DNA of 64,000 nt from Rhodospirillaceae bacterium (GCA_029267445.1 JAJUIU010000006.1:1-64000); one strand, 5' to 3'. Positions 1 through 8,110 are shown, counted from the stretch's first letter. Translations and numbers: made by a program. The notes: a model not told the origin generated them from the sequence alone.

Positions 1-4
1 GCCC

Positions 5-103
5 TCGCCCTTCGACAAGCTCAAGGTGAGGGGAGAGGGAGTGGGTGGGCTATGGAACGGAGAGGAACCGCCCCTCGCCCTTCGACAGGCTCAGGGTGAG
101 GGG
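5..103. repeat. Two REP-like palindromic repeats
   Basis: Two copies of a palindromic repeat lie at about 5-33 and 71-103, with core CCCTTCGACARGCTCARGGTGAGGG. The same core recurs in either orientation at 161-200, 523-555, 600-640 and, more diverged, at 8111-8197. Copies like this, scattered between genes and able to form hairpins, are typical of REP elements. No protein-coding role is supported. Confidence 0.8.
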
Positions 104-160
104 GTTGGGGTGGGTTGGAGGCTTGGTGCTATTTTCAACAAGGGGTTGATCTGGAGTCCC

Positions 161-200
161 CTTTCCCTCACCCTGAGCTTGTCGAAGGGCGAGGGAAAGG
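161..200. repeat. REP-like palindrome, inverted copy
   Basis: This is the reverse-complement orientation of the copies at 5-103: CCCTCACCCTGAGCTTGTCGAAGGGCGAGGG core. It ends about 20 bases before the likely start of the GIY-YIG gene, so it sits in that gene's leader and could form a hairpin there. Confidence 0.75.
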
Positions 201-217
201 GGCGGTGCCAGAGACCT

Positions 218-550
218 ATGCGCGGCGACCCCGTGATCGGTGCCTGGGTCTACATCCTGCTATGCCGGGACGGCAGCTACTATGTCGGTTCGACCCGCGG
301 CGACCTGGCGGATCGGGTAGGCACCCACAATACCGGGGCGCTCGGCGGATACACCTCGACGCGTCGGCCGGTCACCCTCGTCTACGCCGACTACTTCCAA
401 CTGATCACCGACGCGATCGCCGCTGAACGCCAGCTCAAAGGCTGGTGCCGTGCCAAGAAGGAGGCGCTGATCGCGGGTCGGTTCGAACTGTTGCCCGAGC
501 TGGCGAGGACGGCGAAGAACCGCCCTCCCCCTTCGACAGGCTCAGGGTGA
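218..550 (+). CDS. GIY-YIG domain small nuclease-like protein
   Basis: A 110-residue protein with the GIY-YIG fold signature near its N-terminus (VYILLCRDGSYYVGST, about residues 9-25), as in stand-alone UvrC-N/YhbQ-like proteins, which are putative structure- or single-strand-specific nucleases. The reading frame is open further upstream to position 26, but that extension only translates REP repeat sequence, so the ATG at 218 beginning MRGDPVIGAW is preferred. The last ~9 codons also run into another REP copy (523-555), so the C-terminus has been extended or altered by the repeat. The cellular role of this family is poorly defined. Confidence 0.8.
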   Translation: MRGDPVIGAWVYILLCRDGSYYVGSTRGDLADRVGTHNTGALGGYTSTRRPVTLVYADYFQLITDAIAAERQLKGWCRAKKEALIAGRFELLPELARTAKNRPPPSTGSG

Positions 551-555
551 GGGGA
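523..555. repeat. REP-like palindrome overlapping a gene end
   Basis: A copy of the CTTCGACAGGCTCAGGGTGAGGGG element overlaps the 3' end of the GIY-YIG gene and supplies its last codons and region of termination. Confidence 0.75.
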
Positions 556-599
556 GTGGGTGGGGTTATGGGACGGAGAAGAACCGTCCCTCTGAACCC

Positions 600-640
600 T
601 TTCCCTCACCCTGAGCTTGTCGAAGGGCGAGGGAAAGGGG
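600..640. repeat. REP-like palindrome, inverted copy
   Basis: An inverted-orientation copy (CCCTCACCCTGAGCTTGTCGAAGGGCGAGGG). Together with 523-555 it brackets the downstream side of the GIY-YIG gene, mirroring the pair before that gene. The stretch 641-728 has no other recognisable feature. Confidence 0.75.
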
Positions 641-728
641 CGGTGGCGGCGGACGATCTCGGGGACTCGCCCCGCGCCGCCGTCGCCTCTATGTTAGCGG
701 CCGATCGCGTTCCAGGGGTGAAGCACCG

Positions 729-1385
729 ATGTCCGAGGACCAGAGCGGCGAGATCCGGCGGAAGCTGGTGGAGAGCAAGGAGAACTGGGCGAGGGAGGGC
801 CGGCTGCTGACCGGGACCAACGCCCCGCCGGAACAGCGCCTGCCGCCCGGCCAGCGGCTGGTGACCAACTGGCCGGTGCTGGACCTGGGCGTGCAGCCGG
901 ACATCTCCACCGACAAGTGGCACCTGCGGGTGGACGGGCTGGTGGAGAACCCGGTCGTCTGGAAATGGGCGGATTTCATGGCCCAGCCGCAGGTGGAGGA
1001 CGTGTCGGACATCCACTGCGTCACCGCCTGGTCCCGCTTCGACAACCGCTGGGAGGGCGTGTCGGCCCGCCACCTTCTGTCCGTGGTGAAGCCGAAGCCG
1101 GAGGCGAAGCACATCATCTTCCACAGCTTCGATGGCTACACCACCAACCTGCCGCTGGAGGCCTTCGCCGACGCCGACGTGCTGCTGGCCCACAGCTGGG
1201 AGGGCAAGCCGATCACGAAGGAGCATGGCGGGCCGGTGCGCGTGATCGTGCCCAAGCTCTATTTCTGGAAGTCGGCCAAGTGGGTGAACCGCATGGAGTT
1301 CATCGCGGCGGACCGGCCCGGCTTTTGGGAGGAGCGCGGGTACCACAACGAGGGCGACCCCTGGACGGAGCAGCGCTACAGCTGA
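729..1385 (+). CDS. Sulfite oxidase-like molybdopterin oxidoreductase
   Basis: A 218-residue protein of the oxidoreductase molybdopterin-binding (SUOX-like) fold, in the small cytoplasmic YuiH-type group. The likely molybdenum-ligating cysteine is in the motif DIHCVTAWSRFD (about residues 97-108), the position used by sulfite oxidase and MsrP. No signal peptide or dimerisation domain is present, unlike MsrP or periplasmic sulfite oxidases. The substrate cannot be told from sequence. It is followed 11 bp later by the KamA-like gene and probably shares its transcript. Confidence 0.85.
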   Translation: MSEDQSGEIRRKLVESKENWAREGRLLTGTNAPPEQRLPPGQRLVTNWPVLDLGVQPDISTDKWHLRVDGLVENPVVWKWADFMAQPQVEDVSDIHCVTAWSRFDNRWEGVSARHLLSVVKPKPEAKHIIFHSFDGYTTNLPLEAFADADVLLAHSWEGKPITKEHGGPVRVIVPKLYFWKSAKWVNRMEFIAADRPGFWEERGYHNEGDPWTEQRYS

Positions 1386-1396
1386 GCCGCCCGCCC

Positions 1397-2455
1397 ATGC
1401 CCCGCGACAAGTCCCCCATCGGCAAGACCCTGCGCCGCCCGGCCGAGCTGGCGGCGGCCGGCCTCGTGCCCCCCACTGCCCTGCCGGACCTGGAACGGGT
1501 GGCGGCAAGCTTCGCCGTGGCCGTCACGCCCGCGATGGCGGAGCTGATCGACCCGACCGATCCGGCCGACCCCATCGCCCGCCAGTTCGTGCCCGACGCG
1601 CGGGAGCTGGAGGTGCGCGACGGCGAGCTGGCCGACCCCATCGGCGACGGGCCCCACAGCCCGGTGAAGGGCATCGTCCACCGCTACCGCGACCGGGTGC
1701 TGCTGAAGCTCGTCGCCGCCTGCCCGGTCTATTGCCGCTTCTGCTTCCGGCGCGAGATGGTGGGGCCGGGGGCCGACGGCCTGTCGCCGGCGGAGCTGGA
1801 CGCCGCCATCGCGTATATCGCCGGGAATCCGGACATCTGGGAGGTCATCCTGACGGGTGGGGACCCGCTGGTCGCCTCCCCCCGCCGGCTGGCCGAGGTG
1901 GTGGCGCGGCTTGACGTCATCCCGCATGTCGAGGTGGTGCGCATCCACACCCGCGTGCCGGTGGTGGACCCCGACCGGGTGACGCCGGACCTGGTGGCGG
2001 CCCTGAAGGCCCCGCGCGTCGCCACCTGGGTGATGCTGCATTCCAACCACTGGCGGGAGATCACCGACGAGGCCCGCGCCGCCATCGGCCGGATCGTCGA
2101 CGCCGGCATGCCGATGCTGGCGCAGACGGTGCTGCTGAGGGGGGTGAACGACGACGCGGGCACGCTCGCCCGCACCTTCCGCGCCCTGGTGGCGGCACGG
2201 GTGAAACCGCACTACCTGCACCATGGCGACCTCGCCAAGGGTACGGCCCATTTCCGCACCACCATCGCGGAAGGCCAGGCCCTGATGCGGGAGCTGCGGG
2301 GCGACGTGTCGGGCCTTTGCCAGCCCACATACATGCTCGACATCCCCGGCGGGCACGGCAAGGTGCCGCTGACGCCCGGATATGTGGAGCCGGGGCCGGA
2401 CGGGTCGCTGACCGTGACAGACCCGCATGGGCGACGGCACGCCTATCCAGTCTAA
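1397..2455 (+). CDS. Lysine 2,3-aminomutase-like radical SAM protein
   Basis: A 352-residue KamA/EpmB-family radical SAM, PLP-dependent aminomutase. The cluster-binding motif is CPVYCRFC (CxxxCxxC, about residues 112-119), followed by TGGDPL, and the C-terminal half contains LHHGDLAKGTAHF, typical of the family. The frame is open much further upstream, but that part is only the antisense-like shadow of the previous gene; the ATG at 1397 begins MPRDKSPIGKT. The length matches EpmB (which makes beta-lysine for elongation factor P) better than the longer clostridial KamA. No efp or epmA gene is adjacent, so beta-lysine use in EF-P modification is possible but not shown. Confidence 0.88.
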   Translation: MPRDKSPIGKTLRRPAELAAAGLVPPTALPDLERVAASFAVAVTPAMAELIDPTDPADPIARQFVPDARELEVRDGELADPIGDGPHSPVKGIVHRYRDRVLLKLVAACPVYCRFCFRREMVGPGADGLSPAELDAAIAYIAGNPDIWEVILTGGDPLVASPRRLAEVVARLDVIPHVEVVRIHTRVPVVDPDRVTPDLVAALKAPRVATWVMLHSNHWREITDEARAAIGRIVDAGMPMLAQTVLLRGVNDDAGTLARTFRALVAARVKPHYLHHGDLAKGTAHFRTTIAEGQALMRELRGDVSGLCQPTYMLDIPGGHGKVPLTPGYVEPGPDGSLTVTDPHGRRHAYPV

Positions 2456-2507
2456 TGAAGCGCCATTTCTACAATCATTTCGCTTGATCGTATGCATCCG
2501 CGCCTGT

Positions 2508-2543
2508 AATCCCGCGAGAAAGAAAAACAATTTAAGCGGGATT
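2508..2543 (+). promoter_or_regulatory. Hairpin over the ribosome-binding region
   Basis: AATCCCGC at 2508-2515 is perfectly complementary to GCGGGATT at 2536-2543, with an A-rich 20-nt loop. The hairpin ends 7 bases before the ATG at 2551, where a Shine-Dalgarno sequence should be, and GCGGGA is the only purine-rich candidate. It could control translation of the downstream monooxygenase, or simply terminate upstream transcription. Confidence 0.4.
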
Positions 2544-2550
2544 TGCGCAG

Positions 2551-3828
2551 ATGCGGTTGGCGGTTGTGGGTGGCGGACCCAAGGCGGCGGCAATCGCGGC
2601 CTTGGCGGAATGTCGCAGCCTTGAAGGCTACCGCACTCCTGAAATCGTCATATTCGAGCCGAATGAGATCGGCGCCAGCTGGACTGGCCGTTACGGCTTC
2701 ACCGATGGCGAGCAGCGGCTCTGCACGCTTGCGGAACGTGATCTCGGTTTTCCCTACGCGTTCGACCCTTGGCATCCGCGTGTGTCCGGGGCTCTTCTCA
2801 ATCAATTCTCCTGGCAGGCGTACCTCACCGATACGTGGGGATATGGCGACTGGCTCGATCGTGGTCGGCGCCCTCCGCGGCACCAGGACTACGCGAAATA
2901 CCTGAAGTGGGCAGTTGACCGCGCCGTAAGGACAACGATCCAGATCAGGGAGCAGGTGGTCAGCCTCGCCTATAAGGGCGACTGGTCGGTCCGCACGCGG
3001 GCCAGTGTGCATGGAGGCTTCGATGGCGTCGTGATCACGGGGAGCGGCCCTCCGCTCCCTCCGCTGCTGGGAGCCGATCCAGCCTTCGTGTTCAATGCCT
3101 TCGACGTATTCATGCAAGAGAGGCTGCTGAGGCCCTTGCTCGAATCGATACCGTTCGAGGACCGCAAGGTCGTTGTGATCGGAAGCGGGGGTGCCGGTGC
3201 GGCCTCTGTGGACTGGCTGCTTCGATCGGGCATGCCCCGGTCGCAGATTCTGATCGTGAGCACGGGCGCCACCGTCTTCACGCGCAGCCACGCCTACTTC
3301 GAGAACAGGCTGTTTTCCGACTTTGATGGTTGGAATGAACTGCCGATCCGCGCGCGGCGACAGGCGTTGGATCGCCTGACGCAAGGCGTGGTGTGGGCCC
3401 CGGTGGCAGAGCGGCTGGCCGAAACGGATCTGGTCGGCTACCTGCACGGCGCGGCCAAGAAGTTCGAACTGCTGCCGACGCATGAACTGGCGCTCATAGT
3501 TGACCGGGATCCGGGGCCCGCGCTCCCAGGGTCGGCACCTCCATTGGGCTCGGTGTCCGTGCCGGCGACGATATTCATCGACGCAAGGGGCTTCTGGTTC
3601 GGTTGGTTCGTCCAGCTTCTCCCGCAGCCGGAGCGAGGGGTCCTGCAGCAGCTCAGGTCAGACCCCGGCTGGGACATGTCTCTGGACAGCGGGTTCGCGA
3701 TCGACCACCCGATGTTTCCGCCAAACCTGCATATTCCTGCGTTCGGCGGGTTGGTGCATCCCGCGTCAACCAACCTGATGGCGCTGGGCGAGGTCGCCAA
3801 AATGATCCTCGACCGCTACGACGTTTGA
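2551..3828 (+). CDS. MbtG-like lysine N6-hydroxylase
   Basis: A 425-residue flavoprotein resembling mycobacterial MbtG (lysine N6-monooxygenase of mycobactin synthesis; SidA/IucD/PvdA superfamily). It has an N-terminal FAD-binding glycine motif (VVGGGPKAAAIAALA, residues 5-19), the family stretch GFTDGEQRLCT...DLGFPY, FSWQAYLTDTWGYGDWLDRG, a second dinucleotide motif (VVIGSGGAGAAS, about 210), and FTRSHAYFENRLFSD. The expected reaction is NADPH- and FAD-dependent hydroxylation of an amine side chain. No siderophore synthetase, acyltransferase or exporter is nearby, so the substrate is unknown. Its codon use is less GC-biased than its neighbours, suggesting transfer. Confidence 0.72.
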   Translation: MRLAVVGGGPKAAAIAALAECRSLEGYRTPEIVIFEPNEIGASWTGRYGFTDGEQRLCTLAERDLGFPYAFDPWHPRVSGALLNQFSWQAYLTDTWGYGDWLDRGRRPPRHQDYAKYLKWAVDRAVRTTIQIREQVVSLAYKGDWSVRTRASVHGGFDGVVITGSGPPLPPLLGADPAFVFNAFDVFMQERLLRPLLESIPFEDRKVVVIGSGGAGAASVDWLLRSGMPRSQILIVSTGATVFTRSHAYFENRLFSDFDGWNELPIRARRQALDRLTQGVVWAPVAERLAETDLVGYLHGAAKKFELLPTHELALIVDRDPGPALPGSAPPLGSVSVPATIFIDARGFWFGWFVQLLPQPERGVLQQLRSDPGWDMSLDSGFAIDHPMFPPNLHIPAFGGLVHPASTNLMALGEVAKMILDRYDV

Positions 3829-3891
3829 AGCCGCCTGTCTCCAATGGCGTCGCCGCATGCGACAATCTCAGCGTTTGCCATGCGGCACCTT

Positions 3892-3913
3892 AACCTATAC
3901 ATATATACAGGTT
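3892..3913. promoter_or_regulatory. 22-bp AT-rich imperfect palindrome, likely operator
   Basis: AACCTATACATATATACAGGTT reads the same on both strands at 18 of 22 positions and stands out in GC-rich surroundings. It lies 42 bases before the ribbon-helix-helix gene and also holds -10-like TATA sequence. Self-repression by the ribbon-helix-helix product is the simplest reading (inference). Confidence 0.5.
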
Positions 3914-3954
3914 GCGAGATGCGAAGCTCACGCAAACGGTGAAGGATTCCGATT

Positions 3955-4191
3955 ATGTCCGAGAATCATGCAGAGGGTCCGGATCGGGAGAACATGGTCT
4001 TGCGGACCGTGTTCCTGCCTCCGTACATGGACCAGATGCTCGCCGCCCTGGCCCGGAAGTCCGGTCGCAGTAAAGGCGAGATCATCCGGCGTGCCATTGA
4101 CGCGCACATCTCGGCGGAGTTCAACATCATGCCGGAGCCTGCTGAGACAATGCGGGTTCGACAGCTCCCCGCGATGGCGGGCGTCGATTGA
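3955..4191 (+). CDS. Ribbon-helix-helix (CopG/Arc-like) regulator
   Basis: A 78-residue protein with one ribbon-helix-helix DNA-binding domain: strand VLRTVFLPPYMDQMLA (residues 15-30), then the two helices ending SGRSKGEIIRRAIDAHI (about 36-52). The motif KSGRSKGEIIR is characteristic of CopG-like proteins. Such proteins are often antitoxins or autoregulators; no toxin gene follows, as the next gene is convergent. An AAGGA ribosome-binding site precedes the ATG, and the palindrome at 3892-3913 is a plausible binding site. Confidence 0.75.
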   Translation: MSENHAEGPDRENMVLRTVFLPPYMDQMLAALARKSGRSKGEIIRRAIDAHISAEFNIMPEPAETMRVRQLPAMAGVD

Positions 4192-4200
4192 TGGCGGACG

Positions 4201-4983
4201 CTACGGCGACTGATCCTTCGCGCCAGGGGCGCGGACGGCGAGGGCCGCCGCGTAGCGCTTCACCGCGCCGTATGAGCCGGAGCGGAACTGGCGGGCCAGC
4301 AGCAGCAGCGTCACCGCCGCCACCAGCGCCATGAACATCAGCGGCCCGACGAACCAGCCCAGCGTGGCGAAGGCGTAGTAGTAGCAGCGCAGGCCGCTGT
4401 TGAAGGCGCGCAGCGACCGGGACAGCACGCCCGCCGTGTCCGTCACCAGCGCCTCGATCTCCGGGGCGGGGACCGAGGGGGGTGATGGGGATGCCGCGCC
4501 CTCGGTCCCGCTCCGCGCGATGGGGAAGGCGCCCAGCAGGGCGACCGTGTAGTTGAACTGCCTGAGCGACCAGGTGAAGGCGAAGAAGGCGAAGACGAAG
4601 ATCAGCGCGATCGCCAGCACCTTGATCTCGAACAGGGCGCGGCTGCCGGGCTGGGTGAAGCCCAGATCCATCACCACCCGGTGGGCGTCCTCCGCCGCCG
4701 CCAGCACGCCGATCAGGCCGGCCAGGACCAGCACCGTGGTGGAGGCGAAGAAGGAGACCGAGGTGATCAGATGGCCCAGCAGCATGCTGTCCATCATCCG
4801 GTTCTCGCGCGCCAGCATGTTGCGCATCCAGGCGCGGCGCACGCCGTACATGTGCATGTTCAGGCTTTTCGCCCCGAACAGGCCCCGGTCCACGACCAGC
4901 CCATGGACCGCCCAGGCCAGGAACAGCCAGCCAAGCGCGATCAGGTCGAGGGGGGAGACATCGGCGGGAAGCATCGGGACCAT
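4201..4983 (-). CDS. DUF599 family integral membrane protein
   Basis: A 260-residue membrane protein of the DUF599 family. An N-terminal hydrophobic helix (LIALGWLFLAWAVHGLVV) precedes the family motif HMYGVRRAWMRNMLARENRMMDS, then three further hydrophobic segments (about 75-95, 120-145 and 215-235). The loop around residue 165-175 is an S/P-rich low-complexity insert. No function is known for the family. It is the last gene of a leftward series after maiA and starts 48 bp past that gene's end, so read-through is possible. Confidence 0.82.
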   Translation of the reverse strand: MVPMLPADVSPLDLIALGWLFLAWAVHGLVVDRGLFGAKSLNMHMYGVRRAWMRNMLARENRMMDSMLLGHLITSVSFFASTTVLVLAGLIGVLAAAEDAHRVVMDLGFTQPGSRALFEIKVLAIALIFVFAFFAFTWSLRQFNYTVALLGAFPIARSGTEGAASPSPPSVPAPEIEALVTDTAGVLSRSLRAFNSGLRCYYYAFATLGWFVGPLMFMALVAAVTLLLLARQFRSGSYGAVKRYAAALAVRAPGAKDQSP

Positions 4984-5031
4984 CGTGCCAAGCGCTTTCC
5001 CGCCCGTCCAGGATCGGCGCTCCCGCGGCCG

Positions 5032-5664
5032 TCAGGCGGCGTCGGGCTGGCGCTCCGGGGCGGCGGCCGCGAAGGGCTCCAGCGTGCGGCAGTGCGTGTC
5101 GATGCGCAGCAGGGTGGGGTAGGGGGTCAGGTCCGTGTGCACCCGCCGCGCGTTGGTCATCTGCGGCACCAGGCAGACATCGGCCAGGGTCGGCCGGTCG
5201 CCGAAACAGAACGCGCCGGCGGTGGCCTTCGCCTGCGCCTCCAAGGCCGCGAACCCCTCCTCGATCCAGTGGCGGGACCAGCCGTCCGTGTCCTCCTGCC
5301 CCAGCGCCCGCTTCAGGTGCCGCAGGACGCGCAGGTTGTTCAGCGGATGGATGTCGCAGGCGATGGCCAGCGCGAAGGCGCGGATGCGCGCCCGCTCCAG
5401 CGCGGTGCCCGGCAGCAGCGGGGGTTCCGGATGCGTCTCGTCCAGATACTCGATGATGGCCAGCGACTGGCCCAGCACCGTGCCGTCCACCTCCAGCGCC
5501 GGGACGAAGCCCTGCGGGTTCAGCGCGCGGAAGCCGGGCTGGTGCTGCTCCCCGCCGTCCTTCGTCAGGTGGATTGCCCGCTGCTCCGGCGTCAGCCCCT
5601 TCAGGTTCAGGGCGATGCGAACGCGGTAGGCGGCCGACGACCGGAAATAGGTGTAGAGCTTCAT
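5032..5664 (-). CDS. maiA: Maleylacetoacetate isomerase
   Basis: A 210-residue zeta-class glutathione transferase. It catalyses glutathione-dependent cis-trans isomerisation of maleylacetoacetate to fumarylacetoacetate in tyrosine/phenylalanine degradation. The N-terminal signature KLYTYFRSSAAYRVRIALN carries the glutathione-contacting Ser-Ser pair, and NPQGFVPALEVDG and the cis-Pro region follow. The length is normal for the family. It starts 21 bp after the fumarylacetoacetase gene and is the third gene of the hmgA-fah-maiA leftward operon, which supports the specific assignment over a generic GST. Confidence 0.92.
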   Translation of the reverse strand: MKLYTYFRSSAAYRVRIALNLKGLTPEQRAIHLTKDGGEQHQPGFRALNPQGFVPALEVDGTVLGQSLAIIEYLDETHPEPPLLPGTALERARIRAFALAIACDIHPLNNLRVLRHLKRALGQEDTDGWSRHWIEEGFAALEAQAKATAGAFCFGDRPTLADVCLVPQMTNARRVHTDLTPYPTLLRIDTHCRTLEPFAAAAPERQPDAA

Positions 5665-5685
5665 GCCTGCCTCCTCACGCGGGGC

Positions 5686-6714
5686 TCATCGGGGGCCGGC
5701 GTAGGCCCGGACCTCCTGCTCGATGGCGCCGAAGATGGAACGCCCGGCGGCGTCCTTCATCTCGATCCTGACGGTGTCGCCGAACTTCAGGAAGGGCGTG
5801 CGCGGCTTGCCCTCCAGGATCGTCTCCACGGTCCGCACCTCGGCGAGGCAGGAGTAGCCGAGACCGCCCTGGTCGATCGGTTTGCCGGGACCGCCGTCGG
5901 CGTCGCGGTTGGACACGGTGCCCGACCCGATGATGGTGCCCGCCGCCAGCGGCCGCGTCTTCGCCGCATGGGCGATGAGCTGGCCGAAATCGAAGGTCAT
6001 GTCCACACCGGCGTCCGGCTTCCCGAAGGGCTTGCCGTTGATCCAGGACAGCAGCGCTCCGTGCAGCTTGCCCCCGTCCCAGGCCGTGCCGAGCTGGTCC
6101 GGCGTCACCGCCACCGGGCTGAAGGCGCTGCTGGGCTTGGACTGGAAGAAGCCGAAGCCCTTGGCCAGCTCGTTCGGGATCAGGTTGCGCAAGCTGACGT
6201 CGTTCACCAGCATGACCAGCCGGATGTGGCGGCGCGCCTGCTCCGGCGTCACACCCATGGGCACGTCGCCGGTGACGACCGCGACCTCCCCCTCCAGGTC
6301 GACGCCGTAACCCTCGTCCGCCATCAGGATCGGGTCGCGGGGGCCCAGGAAGCTGTCGCTGCCGCCCTGGTACATCAGCGGGTCGGTCCAGAAGCTTTCC
6401 GGCATCTCGGCGTTGCGGGCCTTCCGGACGAGCTGGACGTGGTTCACGTACGCCGAGCCGTCCGCCCACTGGTAGGCGCGGGGCAGGGGGCTGTGGCAGG
6501 CCGCCGGGTCGAAGGGCATCTCCCCCTCCACGCTGCCGCCGGCGTCCAGCTCCGCCGCGATGCCCTCCAGCTTGGGTCGCGCCGTGTCCCAATGGTCCAG
6601 CGCCTGCTGCAGGGTCAGCGCGATGGCGGGCACCGGCGCGCAGCGCGCGAGGTCGGCCGACACCACCACCAGCGTCCCGTCCCGGCCGCCATTCTTCAAG
6701 GTCGCGAGCTTCAT
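5686..6714 (-). CDS. Fumarylacetoacetase
   Basis: A 342-residue fumarylacetoacetate hydrolase-family protein. It hydrolyses fumarylacetoacetate to fumarate and acetoacetate, the last step of homogentisate degradation. An N-terminal domain (to about residue 85) precedes the metal-binding catalytic fold, with the acidic ligand region around EGEVAVVTGDVPMGV and the later GTVSNRDADGGPGK and GLGYSCLAE motifs. The start at 6714 (MKLATLKNGG) is chosen over an upstream ATG at 6753, which lies in repeat sequence. Bacterial members of this length replace the longer 420-residue animal type. It sits between hmgA and maiA. Confidence 0.9.
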   Translation of the reverse strand: MKLATLKNGGRDGTLVVVSADLARCAPVPAIALTLQQALDHWDTARPKLEGIAAELDAGGSVEGEMPFDPAACHSPLPRAYQWADGSAYVNHVQLVRKARNAEMPESFWTDPLMYQGGSDSFLGPRDPILMADEGYGVDLEGEVAVVTGDVPMGVTPEQARRHIRLVMLVNDVSLRNLIPNELAKGFGFFQSKPSSAFSPVAVTPDQLGTAWDGGKLHGALLSWINGKPFGKPDAGVDMTFDFGQLIAHAAKTRPLAAGTIIGSGTVSNRDADGGPGKPIDQGGLGYSCLAEVRTVETILEGKPRTPFLKFGDTVRIEMKDAAGRSIFGAIEQEVRAYAGPR

Positions 6715-6746
6715 GATCTTCCGTCTCCCTGCGTTCCCGCCTTTAC

Positions 6747-6920
6747 CCCTCACCCGGTTCGCTGGCGCTCACCACCCTCTCCCGCAAGGGGAGAGGGTTG
6801 ACACGGGCCACGCTCAAACTCCTGACCGCCATGCCCACTGTGGCAGGACGATGCCGGCGCCAAGTTCCCCCTCTCCCCCTGCGGGAGAGGGTCCCGAGCG
6901 CAAGCGAGGGGGGTGAGGGG
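6747..6920. repeat. Inverted pair of REP-like repeats in hmgA-fah spacer
   Basis: The 234-bp spacer between hmgA and the fumarylacetoacetase gene contains two inversely oriented copies of a second repeat type. One is at about 6747-6800 (CCCCTCACCC...CTCTCCCGCAAGGGGAGAGGG) and the other at about 6868-6920 (CCCTCTCCCCCTGCGGGAGAGGG...GGGGTGAGGGG). Each holds its own short hairpin, and the pair could fold into a long stem, which could uncouple expression of hmgA from the downstream genes. Confidence 0.75.
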
Positions 6921-6948
6921 TATGGCCCCGTTCTGTCCAGCCCCGTCC

Positions 6949-8085
6949 CTACTTCACCCGCCAGCTGTCGGCGTAGCTGGCCAGTTCCACGCCCTCCAGG
7001 CCGGGCATGACCTCCAGCGCGTCGCGGGTGTCCAGCATCACCGCGTACTCGTCGGTGGCGGGCTTGGTCTGCTGGAACATCTTGGTCAGCGCCTTCGGGT
7101 GCGGCCCGTGGGTGAAGCCGCAGGGGTGGAAGGTCAGCATGCCGGCCTTGATGTTGTCGCGGCTGAAGAAGTCGCCCGCGTGGTAGAACAGGACCTCGTC
7201 ATAGTCGTCGTTGTTGTGGAAGAACGGCACCTTCAGCGCCTCCGGATCCGTCTCGAACGGGCGCGGGGCGAAGGTGCAGACGACGAAGCGGTTCGCCACG
7301 AAGGTGGTGTGCGCGCTGGGCGGCAGGTGGTAGCGGTGGGACATCAGCGGCCGGATGTCCCGGACGTTGATCCGCACCGGGGCGAGGTCGCCCTTCCAGC
7401 CCACGGCGTCCAGCGGGTTGAACGGGTAGGTGACGGTGCTGACGGCACCCCGCCGCTTCACCTTCACGCGCCAGACACCGTCCGGCCCGTCGTCGGCCTG
7501 CTGCGTCAGGAAGGCGTCGTCGATGGCGGGCGTGTCCAGCATGGCCGGGTCGAACACGGCGTGCGGGCCGACGATGCCCCGGTCCGGAAGCTGGTAGGTG
7601 GACCCCGTGGCCTCGATGAGCAGGGCGGTGACGGGCATGGTCGGCGACAGGCGCCACATGGTGCCGCGCGGCAGCACCACATAGTCCCCGGCCTCCACGG
7701 ACAGGTGCCCATAGTCGCAGTAGAGGTCGCCGGCCCCCTCGTGCACGAAGATCAGGTCGTCGCCGTCGCCGTTGCGGACCAGATGATCCATCGCCGCCTC
7801 GCAGCGCCAGATGCGCACGGCGCAGTGGGCGTTGCCCAGCACGCCCCGGGCGGCCCAGGGGCTGCCCTCCCCGCCCAGCTCCTTCACCAGGTCGAAGGCG
7901 CGGGGGCGCAGCGGCCCCTCCCAGGTCAGCCAGCCGGTGGGCGGGTTGCGGTGGTACATGTGCGTGGCGGGGCCGAAGAACCCCTCCTTGCCGATCTCCC
8001 GCTCGTAGGTGCCGGCGGGCAGGTTGGCATGGGCCTGACGCGAACTCTCACCCTCGATCCTGGGGAAGCTGATGTACCGGCGCAT
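6949..8085 (-). CDS. hmgA: Homogentisate 1,2-dioxygenase
   Basis: A 378-residue cupin-fold iron dioxygenase that opens the ring of homogentisate to maleylacetoacetate. The start at 8085 (MRRYISFPRIEGE) is preferred; the frame upstream translates a REP copy. Iron-ligand candidates are in the C-terminal half: PPSAHTTFVAN, NNDDYDEVLFYHAGDF and CGFTHGPHP. The protein is shorter than the ~440-residue classic enzyme, matching the short form frequent in alphaproteobacteria. It heads the leftward tyrosine-degradation operon and is divergent from a MarR-family gene. Confidence 0.88.
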   Translation of the reverse strand: MRRYISFPRIEGESSRQAHANLPAGTYEREIGKEGFFGPATHMYHRNPPTGWLTWEGPLRPRAFDLVKELGGEGSPWAARGVLGNAHCAVRIWRCEAAMDHLVRNGDGDDLIFVHEGAGDLYCDYGHLSVEAGDYVVLPRGTMWRLSPTMPVTALLIEATGSTYQLPDRGIVGPHAVFDPAMLDTPAIDDAFLTQQADDGPDGVWRVKVKRRGAVSTVTYPFNPLDAVGWKGDLAPVRINVRDIRPLMSHRYHLPPSAHTTFVANRFVVCTFAPRPFETDPEALKVPFFHNNDDYDEVLFYHAGDFFSRDNIKAGMLTFHPCGFTHGPHPKALTKMFQQTKPATDEYAVMLDTRDALEVMPGLEGVELASYADSWRVK

Positions 8086-8110
8086 GGGGTCCTCCGGTGA
8101 TGGCCTCCGC

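Noticed and set aside
26-217. N-terminal extension of the GIY-YIG gene to position 26
   Set aside because: These codons only translate REP repeats; the domain begins after the ATG at 218.
2456-2550. Fur box before the MbtG-like gene
   Set aside because: The AT-rich sequence here does not match the 19-bp Fur consensus well enough on either strand.
4681-6801. A 706-codon plus-strand frame
   Set aside because: It is antisense to DUF599, maiA and fumarylacetoacetase genes, which have clear family motifs.
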